64,000 nucleotides of DNA from an uncultured Anaerolineae bacterium (lineage in GTDB: Bacteria > Chloroflexota > Anaerolineae > Aggregatilineales > Phototrophicaceae). Shown here in pieces: positions 54,677-63,713 of this stretch (position 1 is its first letter; every line of letters begins with the position of its first letter). The stretch is from assembly GCA_937995825.1 (NCBI GenBank), contig CALKJO010000008.1, forward strand, positions 1 through 64,000, given 5' to 3'. The notes under the pieces were generated by a model. It was not told the DNA's origin. It saw nothing but the letters and a program-made list of their open reading frames with translations, and did not search any database. The position numbers were made by a program, and so were the translations under genes.

Positions 54677-56239
54677 GTGAACCGAAATCAACAGCTCTGG
54701 TCAATTGTACACATAACCGCGATCCTGATCCTGGTTTCCGCTCTAGCGGCGTCGATCTGGATGCCCGGCGAGCGCGTCCTCCGCTTCGAGCGCGATGGGA
54801 TCAGCCTGTTTTTTTCCGCAGACCGCCGCATGGTGTTCAGCGAAGGCGACTGCATTTGGATCGAATGGTCGGTTGAGGGGGTGCGCGAGGTCTACCTGAA
54901 CGATCAGCCGACGGTTGGGCAGGGCAGCGCGCGCGTCTGTGTGAGCAAGGACACACTGCCCACCCTTCGACTGGTGCGCCTGGATGGCGTTGAAGAACGT
55001 CAAACATTGGATATCGCTTTTGCCATCGAGGCGCCAGTGACTTATTTTTTCGCCGCGCTGATCCTTGCCGCTGCGCTGTCGGGTGTGTTGGGGGCGCTCG
55101 TGCTGGCAGCACCGCGCGCACAGCCGATCGGCGCCGCGGGCGGGCGTGGGTCGGTCGGCTGCACAGGGCGCGCGCTGCAAGGGATCGGCGCGCTGACGCT
55201 CATCCTGGCGGCGTCCGCGCTCGGCTTGGAATTGGCGCTCCGCCTGATCTTCTCCACCTTCGGCACAGAAGCGCAGCGCGCCAGCTATCTTTACACCCGT
55301 GAGCAGGTGGCGGCGCTCGATCCGTATATCCTGGCGCTGCCGCTGGTCGAGTATGCGCTGTCCCCGCGCCGTGAAGGACACAATCGGCTCGGCTATCGCG
55401 GCGGCGAGATCGCCATCCCGAAGCCGGAGGGGACATTTCGGATCGTGGCGATGGGCGGATCGACCACCTACGGCTTCACGCCGGTTGATGAGAGCTATCC
55501 CGCCTGGCTGGAGCGGACGCTTCAGGAGACCTACGGCTATGATCGCGTTGAGGTGATCAACGCCGGTGTGCATGGCTACACGAGCTGGAACACGCTGGTC
55601 AACTTCGCCACACGCATCCCGGAATTGCAGCCCGATCTGGTCATCGTCTACGATGGCGGGAACGATGTCCTGCCTCGTGAAACCGCGCCCGACTGCTATC
55701 GCGGCATCAACCCGCTGCGCGGACTGGACGGGCGCGGGGAGATCGTCAGCAACTACAACACCGGTACATTCAGCCCAAGCGCGCTCTACCGCTTCATCGC
55801 CATCCGTTTGGGGATTGAGGGCGATCCCGCGTCGCTGACCAGCACGAGCAGCTCCGCCTTAGTGGACTGCGGCTCTGACAACCGGACGAAAGCCGACAAT
55901 GTGGCGCGCAACCTGCCGATCTATTTTGAGCGCAATCTGATCAGCCTGATCGGGCTGAGCCGCATTCATGATGTGCCGCTGATCTTCAGCACATGGGCAT
56001 TTCAACAGGACGCGCCGGGAGCGCTTCCATACTGGCGCGCGGCGGTCGAGGAACACAACGCCGTTCTCCGTGCTGTCGCAGCGGCATATGGCATCCCATT
56101 GATCGATTATGCGCCGCTCGCGCCGCAAACGCCCGATGTTTGGAGCGATTACGTTCATATGAACAGCGCCGGATCGCGCCATCAAGCAGAAGTTTATGCC
56201 GAATTCATTGCGCAGAGGGGGCTGATTCCCGCTTCCTGA
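54677..56239 (+). CDS. Membrane-anchored SGNH/GDSL hydrolase
   Basis: 520 residues. Three hydrophobic segments (SIVHITAILILVSALAA; FFAALILAAALSGVLGALVL; LTLILAASALGLELALRLIF) precede an SGNH domain with block I GGSTTYGF, DGGNDV and the terminal DYVHMNSAG (Asp and His of the catalytic dyad). GTG at 54677 has AAGGA upstream; a TTG at 54647 is an alternative. Such enzymes act on acetyl or acyl groups of surface glycans or lipids. Divergent from murC; its end overlaps the flippase-like gene by 35 bases. Confidence 0.8.
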   Translation: MNRNQQLWSIVHITAILILVSALAASIWMPGERVLRFERDGISLFFSADRRMVFSEGDCIWIEWSVEGVREVYLNDQPTVGQGSARVCVSKDTLPTLRLVRLDGVEERQTLDIAFAIEAPVTYFFAALILAAALSGVLGALVLAAPRAQPIGAAGGRGSVGCTGRALQGIGALTLILAASALGLELALRLIFSTFGTEAQRASYLYTREQVAALDPYILALPLVEYALSPRREGHNRLGYRGGEIAIPKPEGTFRIVAMGGSTTYGFTPVDESYPAWLERTLQETYGYDRVEVINAGVHGYTSWNTLVNFATRIPELQPDLVIVYDGGNDVLPRETAPDCYRGINPLRGLDGRGEIVSNYNTGTFSPSALYRFIAIRLGIEGDPASLTSTSSSALVDCGSDNRTKADNVARNLPIYFERNLISLIGLSRIHDVPLIFSTWAFQQDAPGALPYWRAAVEEHNAVLRAVAAAYGIPLIDYAPLAPQTPDVWSDYVHMNSAGSRHQAEVYAEFIAQRGLIPAS

Positions 56240-57215
56240 CCACATCGCCCAGTGAGACGCCGAGCGCGATCAAGCCGGTCACGCCCCATAGCGCGTATGA
56301 AAACACGGTCGTGCCGTGCGCGATGAAACCGAGCGCCGCCGATGCCGCCGGACTCATCCCGACCAGATCGCCAGCCGCGCGCACCGCCCCCTGAAACGGA
56401 CCCACCGACGCCATGCTGACGGGAATGGCGACCGTGAATGTCGCCAGCGTGACCCCCAGCACCATCGCCAGGATCATATCGATATTCTCGATCCGCAAGG
56501 CGCTCTGAAGGCAGTAGAAAGTCGCAAATGAACACACCCAGCCGATCAGCGTCCAGCCGATCAGCGCGCCGAGCTTGCGCGGCGTCACCATGCCATACAG
56601 CCAGGTCTGAATATCGCCGACAAATTTACGCGGATTGAAGCGCGCGATCAGCCGCCAGACAACCGGCAGATGGCGCTCAACCCGATCTAGAACAGCAGTG
56701 CCGATCTGCGGGCGGCGCGCCACCAGCACGATCAGCCCAAAGCCGATAGCAACCCCGACCGCGAACAGGGTGAGCGTCTGCGCGATCAGCGGCGGAGTCG
56801 CCGGCAGACGCGACAGCGCCAGCGCCAGCGCGATCACCACCAGCAGGGTATCGACCAGCCGCTCGACGATCACCGCCGATGCCGCGACGCCGACGGGGAT
56901 GCCTGCACGCGCCGTCAGCACGACGCGCCCGACTTCCCCAATGCGCAGCGGCAGTTGATTGAGCAGCATCGTCACGCTGAACATCAGAAAGGCGCGCCAG
57001 ACCGTGACTTGCTCATCAAGCAGCATCCGCCAGCGCAGCCCGCGCAAAAACAGCGCGCCAGTCGCAAAGACAAAGCTGAGCGCGATCCACATCCAATCTG
57101 CGTTCTGGATGGTGTCGATCACATCCTGAAGCGGGACATCGCGCAGCGCCAGCCATAAAAACAGCCCGCTGACGGCGAGGCTGGCGATCAAAAGGGCGAT
57201 CTGCCGGCGCGTCAT
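56205..57215 (-). CDS. Flippase-like membrane protein (UPF0104/LPG-synthase TM domain)
   Basis: 336 residues with many membrane helices and the family pattern: ADWMWIALSFVFATGALFL, RWRMLLDEQ, NQLPLRIGEVGRVVL and SMASVGPFQGAVRAAG. Members of this AglD/GtrA-like group move lipid-linked sugars or lysyl-phospholipids; the catalytic domain is absent. ATG at 57215 is coupled by ATGA to the SGNH gene upstream. Context suggests envelope glycan modification. Confidence 0.8.
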   Translation of the reverse strand: MTRRQIALLIASLAVSGLFLWLALRDVPLQDVIDTIQNADWMWIALSFVFATGALFLRGLRWRMLLDEQVTVWRAFLMFSVTMLLNQLPLRIGEVGRVVLTARAGIPVGVAASAVIVERLVDTLLVVIALALALSRLPATPPLIAQTLTLFAVGVAIGFGLIVLVARRPQIGTAVLDRVERHLPVVWRLIARFNPRKFVGDIQTWLYGMVTPRKLGALIGWTLIGWVCSFATFYCLQSALRIENIDMILAMVLGVTLATFTVAIPVSMASVGPFQGAVRAAGDLVGMSPAASAALGFIAHGTTVFSYALWGVTGLIALGVSLGDVVRKRESAPSAQ

Positions 57216-58084
57216 GAGCTGCTGCTCAGTCCGAGACTGCGCCAAACCCGATCCAGCGTTTGGAGCGCGGTCAGATTGCGGAGGACATAGCCATAGCGCA
57301 GATTGTCGGGCGTGAAGCGCGCTGCACCGGTGTACCAGGCGTGCGGCGTCCACGAGGGATGAACGCCGTCCCATCCCAAGCCGCGATCAGGCAGCCGGCG
57401 CAGCGCCTCGGCGTATTCGATCAGCGGCAGGTGGCGCTCAACGGTCAGATCGCGGATCACCGTGTTATAGCGATCGATGGCGTCCTCCCAGGCATGGCGA
57501 TCCGGCAGGGTGCTGAGGATCGGGATGATGCCCATCGCCTCCGATATGTCGATGATGCGGACAAGCCAAGTGCGGTAGGCGGCGGCGCTCATATAGCTGA
57601 CCTCGTTGGTTCCAAACATGACGATCGCCAGCGACGGCTTGGTGACGCGGTATTCGCAGACCAGCGGGATTTCATCCGGCAGACATTCGTCGGGGTTGGC
57701 AAATTCCGGCTGCAATGCCGCCCACGCTGACCAGCCCACGCCCGCCGCCAGCGAGACATTGCTGAACGAATTGCCGGTGCGCACCGGCGTCCGCCGGTAA
57801 AAATCGATCACAGGGCGCAGATAGCCGTAGTCGCCCAGCTCATAGACACCGTCGCCAATCGGGTGCAGGAAATTGTCCGAGACAGTGATGCTATCGCCAA
57901 CTTTGGAGAAAACGGTCGGGCGATTGCCGAGCAGACGCCCGAAATCGTAGACCTGACGGATATGGACGATCACGTCCGTCGGAAGCAGATCGAGCGGTCG
58001 CATCTGGCTGCGCGGCTGCGCAGCCCAGGCGGCGGCAAGCAGCATCGCCCCACTAAGAAGACAGGTCACAAGGAGTCGTTTCAT
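57212..58084 (-). CDS. Secreted SGNH/GDSL-type hydrolase
   Basis: 290 residues. A signal peptide (LLVTCLLSGAMLLAAAWAAQ) precedes an SGNH domain: block I KVGDSIT, IVMFGTNEVSY (Asn of block III) and WDGVHPSWTP (Asp/His). Two ATG codons lie near the start; the one at 58084 gives the neatest signal peptide. It ends overlapping the flippase-like gene. Substrate unknown; neighbours suggest glycan deacylation. Confidence 0.85.
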   Translation of the reverse strand: MKRLLVTCLLSGAMLLAAAWAAQPRSQMRPLDLLPTDVIVHIRQVYDFGRLLGNRPTVFSKVGDSITVSDNFLHPIGDGVYELGDYGYLRPVIDFYRRTPVRTGNSFSNVSLAAGVGWSAWAALQPEFANPDECLPDEIPLVCEYRVTKPSLAIVMFGTNEVSYMSAAAYRTWLVRIIDISEAMGIIPILSTLPDRHAWEDAIDRYNTVIRDLTVERHLPLIEYAEALRRLPDRGLGWDGVHPSWTPHAWYTGAARFTPDNLRYGYVLRNLTALQTLDRVWRSLGLSSSS

Positions 58085-58149
58085 GATCATGCGTCTAAAT
58101 GTGAAGTGGCTGCCCGTCCCATCCGCTGTGCATCCGCCTTCTCGCCGTC

Positions 58150-59139
58150 TCACAACGACTTGAACCGCGCCGTGACCTTGAGCTGCTTGGGAAAAATGGG
58201 CAGAAAATCGAGAAAACTGGCGAACTTGCCCGACTGATACTCGCTTAGATAGCGCCGCAGCACCATGATGACGGCGGGCAGCACGGTCAGATTATTGGTC
58301 TTGCGCTCCATCAGCACATAGGCGTCCGCTTCAGCCTTGCTAAGGTGATCCTCCAGAAAGATCGCCGCTGCGCCCGCGACAAACAGCGCCGTGAACTGAT
58401 CGCTCCAGGTAGGATAGCGACTGCGCAGATGATCGACATGGGTGAGCGGATTTTTCGCCGCCTCCGCCACGGCTTCAGCGTGAGCGCGCAGATACGTGAT
58501 CATCAGCAGCTTGCTATACTGCGCAAGCGCCGCGCGGTAGACGTGGGCGGGGTCTTCGTTGAAGGGCCACGGCGGGCTGTCGCCCCACGCCAGGCGCGGC
58601 GGCGCGATGCACACCAGATCGCGCCCCAGGCGGATGCCGAGTTCCTGATCCGTCGGATAGGAGATATTGGGGATGAAGACCAGCCCTTCTGTAATATCAC
58701 CGACAAACGACTGCAAGAACGGCTTGAAACTGATTGGCGCGAACACGCTGGCAGCATCGTCGCGGGCTTTCGTCCAGGCGGCATCCTCCTCCGCCCACCA
58801 GCGGGCAAGCTCGGCGCGCTGGTAAAAATCCGCCAGGTTTTCATTCCAACCAGCGGGCATCCAGCGCGGCGGACGGTCAATCGTCATGTCGGGAAAGCGC
58901 GCCGCCAGCGCCAGCGTGAACAGCGCTTCCAGCGGCGCGCGCTGATCGAGCAGTGTCTGCAAATCCTGGACGGCGGGATGATCTTTGTGCGCCGCAAGCT
59001 GCTTGATGGTCGCGCGGGCGTGCAGATGCGTGCCGTGTGGACGGCGCTGCTGCGACTGTTCCGGGAAGCGCGTCAGCGCCAGCACGGTTGAGAGCAGACG
59101 CACGCGATCATCGATCCTGACGATGACATCCGTAGGCAT
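58150..59139 (-). CDS. Protein of unknown function
   Basis: 329 residues, not recognised. No signal peptide or clear membrane helix. Contains helical, Trp/Arg-rich stretches (FYQRAELARWWAEEDAAW) and FLEDHLSKAEADAYVLMERK, with a basic C-terminus (PKQLKVTARFKSL). The organisation looks like a real soluble all-alpha protein because the frame is long, in strand with neighbours and its N-terminus MPTDVIVRIDDRVRLLSTVL is plausible. It precedes the phosphatase by 56 bp and ends 65 bases before the secreted SGNH gene's start. Confidence 0.7.
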   Translation of the reverse strand: MPTDVIVRIDDRVRLLSTVLALTRFPEQSQQRRPHGTHLHARATIKQLAAHKDHPAVQDLQTLLDQRAPLEALFTLALAARFPDMTIDRPPRWMPAGWNENLADFYQRAELARWWAEEDAAWTKARDDAASVFAPISFKPFLQSFVGDITEGLVFIPNISYPTDQELGIRLGRDLVCIAPPRLAWGDSPPWPFNEDPAHVYRAALAQYSKLLMITYLRAHAEAVAEAAKNPLTHVDHLRSRYPTWSDQFTALFVAGAAAIFLEDHLSKAEADAYVLMERKTNNLTVLPAVIMVLRRYLSEYQSGKFASFLDFLPIFPKQLKVTARFKSL

Positions 59140-59195
59140 AAAAGCGCGTCTCTGACTGATAAGCCGATTACAAACTCAATCCTAACGCTGCAGCC

Positions 59196-59927
59196 CTATG
59201 AAATCAAATCGGCGGGAAGATGATCGACCCGATTAACGAAATGCAGCAGCAGCCGATCTTCGGCGTGGAGATCGATCCGCGTGACGGCGGTGTTATAATG
59301 CAAATAGAACATCGCGCGTGTTGGAAGCTGGCTCAGCAGCGCCTTAATCAAGCCATCGATGAACGTGCCGTGCGTGATCAGCGCGACGCGGGCGTCGGGT
59401 TGGCTGCGCGCCATGCGCCGCAGCTCGGCAGCGACATGGATCGCCCGCGCATACGCCCCCTCCAACGACTCCTGCCCATTCGCCGGGTTCCACCAGCCCT
59501 CGGGTGTGATGTCCTCCGGCAGAATGAAGCCGGGGAAAGACTCCTCGATCTCAGCGCGAGTCAGGCCCGGATAGCCGACAATCCCGCCCTCAGTTTCAAG
59601 GTAAACGCCGCCATGCTCGTGAATCGCGCGCCAGACCTGCGGCTGTATCTCCAGCGCGCGCGCAATGGGCAGCGCCGTTTGGAGAGCGCGGCGCATCGGG
59701 CTGCAAAAAAGGTGCGTGAAGCGAATGCCGCTGCTCCCGTTGGACACGGTGTAACCGGTTGATGGGTCTGTCCAGGGATCGCGGCGCGGCGCATTATCAA
59801 GAAACGACGCGAGCGCGTCCGCCTGTTGAAAGCCGAGCGGCGTCAGCGCGGGATCGTGGGTGCGCGCCGACTGATCCTGAAGCGCATTGTTGGTCGATTG
59901 TCCATGCCGAATGATGTACAGTTCCAT
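59196..59927 (-). CDS. Histidine phosphatase family protein (phosphoglycerate-mutase-like)
   Basis: 243 residues. The catalytic RHGQSTNN is at the start (phospho-His in RHG), with a second His in ALITHGTFIDGLI and CSPMRRALQTA. The insert between is longer than in the smallest members. It should remove phosphate from a small molecule or sugar phosphate; the substrate is unknown. Follows tsaD by 20 bases and the unknown gene after it. Confidence 0.9.
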   Translation of the reverse strand: MELYIIRHGQSTNNALQDQSARTHDPALTPLGFQQADALASFLDNAPRRDPWTDPSTGYTVSNGSSGIRFTHLFCSPMRRALQTALPIARALEIQPQVWRAIHEHGGVYLETEGGIVGYPGLTRAEIEESFPGFILPEDITPEGWWNPANGQESLEGAYARAIHVAAELRRMARSQPDARVALITHGTFIDGLIKALLSQLPTRAMFYLHYNTAVTRIDLHAEDRLLLHFVNRVDHLPADLIS

Positions 59928-59947
59928 GCCATCCTCGTACTAAAAGG

Positions 59948-60985
59948 TCAGGTGAGCAGCCAGGTCGGACGGACATCCATCTCCCAGCCATCGGAGATCG
60001 CGGCAAGGTCGCCTTCATGCAGCGCGATCACGCGGTGATATGCCGCCGCTGCGATCATGGCGGCGTTGTCGGTGCATAATCTGAGCGGCGGAAAGCGGAC
60101 GGGCAGCTCAGTTTTGGCGCGCATCGTCTGGCGCAGCAGCGTGTTGGCGCTCACGCCGCCGGACAGGAAAATCTCGGTTGCGCCGAATTCCTGCGCGGCG
60201 CGCGCGGTCTTTTCGACCAGCAGATTGACGACCGCGCGCTGAAAGCTTGCCGCCATGTCCGGCACAGACACATCGGGCTTGAGGCTGGGCATGTGACGCT
60301 TCGCGCCAGGGATCGTGGCGGTGCGCAGCACCGCCGTCTTGAGACCGGAAAAGCTGAAATCGAAGTCATTGTCCGTCTTGACGCGCGGAAAGGCAAATGC
60401 CAGCGAGTCGCCCTCGGCGGCGGCGCGCTCAATATTGGGTCCGCCGGGGAAAGGCAGACCGAGCAGCCGCCCCACTTTATCGAACGCTTCGCCAGCCGCA
60501 TCGTCAAGCGTGCTGCCGAGCTGCTGATAATTGCCGTGATCGCGCATCAAGATCAGGCTGGTGTGTCCGCCGCTGACGATGAGGATCAGCACCGGAAAGA
60601 CCACCTCATCGAATGGCTCAGTCAGCCAAAGCGAGTAGATATGCCCTTCCAGATGGTTGACGCCAATCAGCGGTTTGCCCGCGCCCATCGCCAAGCCTTT
60701 GGCATAGTTGACCCCGACCAGCAGCGAACCGACCAAGCCGGGTCCGCGCGTCACAGCGATGGCGTCGATGCGGTCAAGCGAGACATTCGCCTGCTCGAGC
60801 GCCTGATCGACGACCGGCGCAATGGCTTCGACGTGCGCGCGCGAGGCAATTTCCGGGAACACCCCGCCAAACTTCGCGTGCAGATCGACCTGGGAGGCGA
60901 CAACGTTGGACAGCGCCGTCCGACCGTCGATCACGACGGCGGCGGCGGTCTCGTCGCAGGAAGATTCGATACCGAGAATGTACAT
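59948..60985 (-). CDS. tsaD: tRNA N6-adenosine threonylcarbamoyltransferase TsaD
   Basis: 345 residues. The ASKHA fold signatures GIESSCDETAAAVV, metal-binding NHLEGHIYSLW (His-x3-His), LLIVSGGHTSL, FDFSFSGLKTAV and FLSGGVSANTLLR. It makes t6A37 in tRNAs with TsaB and TsaE, which are not here. ATG at 60985 gives the family start. Its 5' end lies inside the 3' end of the membrane protein gene (55-base overlap). Confidence 0.96.
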   Translation of the reverse strand: MYILGIESSCDETAAAVVIDGRTALSNVVASQVDLHAKFGGVFPEIASRAHVEAIAPVVDQALEQANVSLDRIDAIAVTRGPGLVGSLLVGVNYAKGLAMGAGKPLIGVNHLEGHIYSLWLTEPFDEVVFPVLILIVSGGHTSLILMRDHGNYQQLGSTLDDAAGEAFDKVGRLLGLPFPGGPNIERAAAEGDSLAFAFPRVKTDNDFDFSFSGLKTAVLRTATIPGAKRHMPSLKPDVSVPDMAASFQRAVVNLLVEKTARAAQEFGATEIFLSGGVSANTLLRQTMRAKTELPVRFPPLRLCTDNAAMIAAAAYHRVIALHEGDLAAISDGWEMDVRPTWLLT

Positions 60986-62184
60986 GATGCTAAAACCCAC
61001 CAGAAAACCGCTGTCGGGAACAGATACCTGGGCAGCGCGTATAAAACCAGATGCGCCGCCGTGAAATAAGCGATCACAGCGCCGATCAGCAGCGCAGCAG
61101 GGCGTGTCTCACGCTGTCGAACGGCGCGCACAAAGCCGAACGCGCCCAGAATCAGCCCTGTATAGTGTACCATGTAGACGGCAAGCTTGATCCAGAAAGA
61201 GTCGCGCATGGTCAGCGCGGCTAGCCCGCGCGGACTCCGATCTGCATTCCACCAGCCCGCCAGGGCATCGCGCAGACTCGCGCCCGGAAAAAAGGTCGTG
61301 CCATGCGGCTGGAGATACGCACCGATCAGCTCCGAAATGCGCCGTGCCGCGTATGCAGCCGGATCAGCGCGGATCGCGTCAGCGGCGGCGGTGGCGAAAT
61401 CGCGCTCGCCATCGACCAGCGCGCCCGCATCCGCCAGCGCTACATCGACCGTCTGGGGACTATCCCAGCCCGCGGCGCCAAGATAGATGAACGCGCTCAG
61501 CCCCTCTCCGGCGATCACCAGCCTGCCCCAGCGCGCCGCGCTGTACACCGTCCACACGCCGACACCAGCCGCGTAAATGACCAGAAAAACGAGCTGCTCG
61601 CGCCATGTCACACAGCGCATCAGCCGCAGAACGCCGATCAACAGTACTGACAGCGGCAGCGCGACCGCCCGCGTCAGCGCCGCCAGTGCGTAAACTGGCG
61701 CGGAGCGCATCGGGCGGCGCAGCATCAGCCAGACCGCCGCCGTCAGCAGGAAGATAAACAGTGTTTCGGTCAGAATTTGCCCGGACTCGACGATCAGCGC
61801 CGGATGCACCGCCAGCGCCCACCCGATCAGAGCGGCGGCGCGGCGGCTTCCGGATAGCTGTCGTGCTGTGTCAAACGCGAGCGCGACTGTAACAGCGCTC
61901 ATAAGCGCCTGAATGACCCAAACGGCGATCACCGCGCCTTCCGGCGTTAAGAATGCCTGCGGAATGCCGATGAACAGAAAATACAGCGGCGGTGACGCCA
62001 ATCGTGAGACATCGGTGATCATCGTCGGCGGCTGCGCGCCTGTCACCAGCGCGTAAGCGTTGGCGAGATACCACGCGCTGTCATCTGAGCGGGCGGGATT
62101 GTAGGGCGCAAGCGGGTCTTGCCCCAGCGCGACGATCAGCCGCAGGATCAGCGCGACAGCGGCGATCAGCGCAGGGCGTATCAC
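60931..62184 (-). CDS. GT-C type membrane glycosyltransferase-like protein
   Basis: 417 residues, strongly hydrophobic, with roughly ten membrane helices. The first lumenal loop contains DDSAWYLANAYAL, resembling the acidic loop of PMT/ArnT-type GT-C enzymes, though the canonical DE motif is not clear. It overlaps the next-upstream gene by ATGA-like coupling at 62181-62184 and tsaD by 55 bases. Likely transfers sugar from a lipid carrier. The C-terminus is Pro-rich (LPATRPPPPS). Confidence 0.7.
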   Translation of the reverse strand: MIRPALIAAVALILRLIVALGQDPLAPYNPARSDDSAWYLANAYALVTGAQPPTMITDVSRLASPPLYFLFIGIPQAFLTPEGAVIAVWVIQALMSAVTVALAFDTARQLSGSRRAAALIGWALAVHPALIVESGQILTETLFIFLLTAAVWLMLRRPMRSAPVYALAALTRAVALPLSVLLIGVLRLMRCVTWREQLVFLVIYAAGVGVWTVYSAARWGRLVIAGEGLSAFIYLGAAGWDSPQTVDVALADAGALVDGERDFATAAADAIRADPAAYAARRISELIGAYLQPHGTTFFPGASLRDALAGWWNADRSPRGLAALTMRDSFWIKLAVYMVHYTGLILGAFGFVRAVRQRETRPAALLIGAVIAYFTAAHLVLYALPRYLFPTAVFWWVLASCTFSVSNLPATRPPPPS

Positions 62185-63713
62185 AGGGTCACCCGGTAAA
62201 AGCGGAACGGCGTCCCCGGCACATCGGCGGCGGGGATGAAGCGCGGATCGGCGTCTTCGCCTTCATAGAGCGCGTTCAGACTGGGGCGGTTGGCGGGCAT
62301 GAGCAGATAGTCGACACCGTAGCGCAGCGCCGCTGCGTGGATCGTGTCCCGATCTTCATACGGATACATGATCGACTGGAAACCGACATAGCGAAGGATG
62401 AACGGGTCTTGGGTCATCAGGATGATGCTGCCGTCGCCGTTGGTGTCGGGCAGCGTCCGCGCCACCGCCGCCGCCCGCTCAACCTCCGCCAGATAGGCAG
62501 CGGACGCCGCCGAGTCGGTGCGGACGAGCTGGACGGCGTTGATCGCCAGCACGATGACGATCAGCGCCATCGCCCCGCGCCGAATCCGGCGATCCTCGAT
62601 CACCCAGTCGAGCGCGAGCGCCGCCAGTGAGATCAGCAGCGGGACTGCGCCAAGAAATGCTTTCTTGAGGCTGCCCGCCTGCGCTTTGTAGGGCAGCAGC
62701 ACCGTGTATGCAATAAAGACGATAATGGCGAAAAACAGCGCGGGCGCGATCATCCGCCTGATGCCTCCATCGCGACGCACCAGAATGAGCGCCAGCCCGC
62801 CGATCACTGCCACCGCCAGCGCATCGCCAAAGGCGCGCAGCATCATGACGCCGCCCGCCGCCATCTCGAACAACCGCTTGCCAATGATCTCCGCCGGCGT
62901 TTGCGACGCGAGCAGCGTCTCCAGGCTGAACGTCCGTCTATAAGCGTAATGATCGTCATGGTGGGTGAAGTACCACATGATCCGCGTCTCCGGCGAGGTG
63001 AACGCGCCGAACGCTTCCAGATTGCGCAGCAGCCAAGGAAAAATGACGACCACAAAAACGATGATCGCCGCAGGGATGAAGCGCATCGGTCGCCAGGACA
63101 GCGAAAATTCGCCGTTGAAGATGACATGCCAGGCGAAGGCGGCGATGATCAGCGCGCCGTCCGACCGCGTCAGGTAGGCGAGTCCCGCCAGCGCACCCAC
63201 AGCGAAAGCCCGCCGCAGAGTCAAGTGTGCTGAAAGCAGCAGCGCCGCCGCCGTGAACAGCGCAAACGGGATGGTCGTGTCGGTGCGCAGGCTGTTCAGC
63301 ACCAGTTCGGGGAAGCATGCAGCCGCCCCCGCCGCGAACAGTGCCCCTTCATCGCTCAGACGCAGCCGGCGCGCGCTGATGAACGCGAACACCGGCAAAA
63401 TCGATCCGATCAGGATGAAAGGGATGAGTGCCGCGTGGACGCTGACGCCAAACAGCGCCAGCGGCAGCGCCGCCAGCGCCGCCGCCAGCGGCATCCAATG
63501 TTCTTCAGGGTGGACGATGGACGCGGGATCGGCGCTGTACTGCCAGATGTAATCAATGGTGAAGCCGTGACCCTCGATCAGGCGCACGGCGAGGTTGTAG
63601 TAATGATTCGGATCGGCGATGCCGGGAAAATCGACATTTAGCGCCAACTCGACCCGCAGCGCCAGCGCCCCCAGGCAGATCAGCGCCAACCAGACGCGCA
63701 CGCGCAAGGTCAA
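62181..63713 (-). CDS. GT-C (GT39/ArnT-like) membrane glycosyltransferase-like protein
   Basis: 510 residues with many membrane helices and a lumenal C-terminal domain (TNGDGSIILMTQDPF, YEDRDTIHAAALRYGVDYLL). The first loop ALNVDFPGIADPNHYYNLAV carries acidic residues as in GT39 enzymes. I take the TTG at 63711-63713 because it overlaps the previous stop as TTGA; TTG two codons downstream is alternative. Probably acts with the neighbouring GT-C protein on extracellular sugar transfer. Confidence 0.75.
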   Translation of the reverse strand: MTLRVRVWLALICLGALALRVELALNVDFPGIADPNHYYNLAVRLIEGHGFTIDYIWQYSADPASIVHPEEHWMPLAAALAALPLALFGVSVHAALIPFILIGSILPVFAFISARRLRLSDEGALFAAGAAACFPELVLNSLRTDTTIPFALFTAAALLLSAHLTLRRAFAVGALAGLAYLTRSDGALIIAAFAWHVIFNGEFSLSWRPMRFIPAAIIVFVVVIFPWLLRNLEAFGAFTSPETRIMWYFTHHDDHYAYRRTFSLETLLASQTPAEIIGKRLFEMAAGGVMMLRAFGDALAVAVIGGLALILVRRDGGIRRMIAPALFFAIIVFIAYTVLLPYKAQAGSLKKAFLGAVPLLISLAALALDWVIEDRRIRRGAMALIVIVLAINAVQLVRTDSAASAAYLAEVERAAAVARTLPDTNGDGSIILMTQDPFILRYVGFQSIMYPYEDRDTIHAAALRYGVDYLLMPANRPSLNALYEGEDADPRFIPAADVPGTPFRFYRVTL

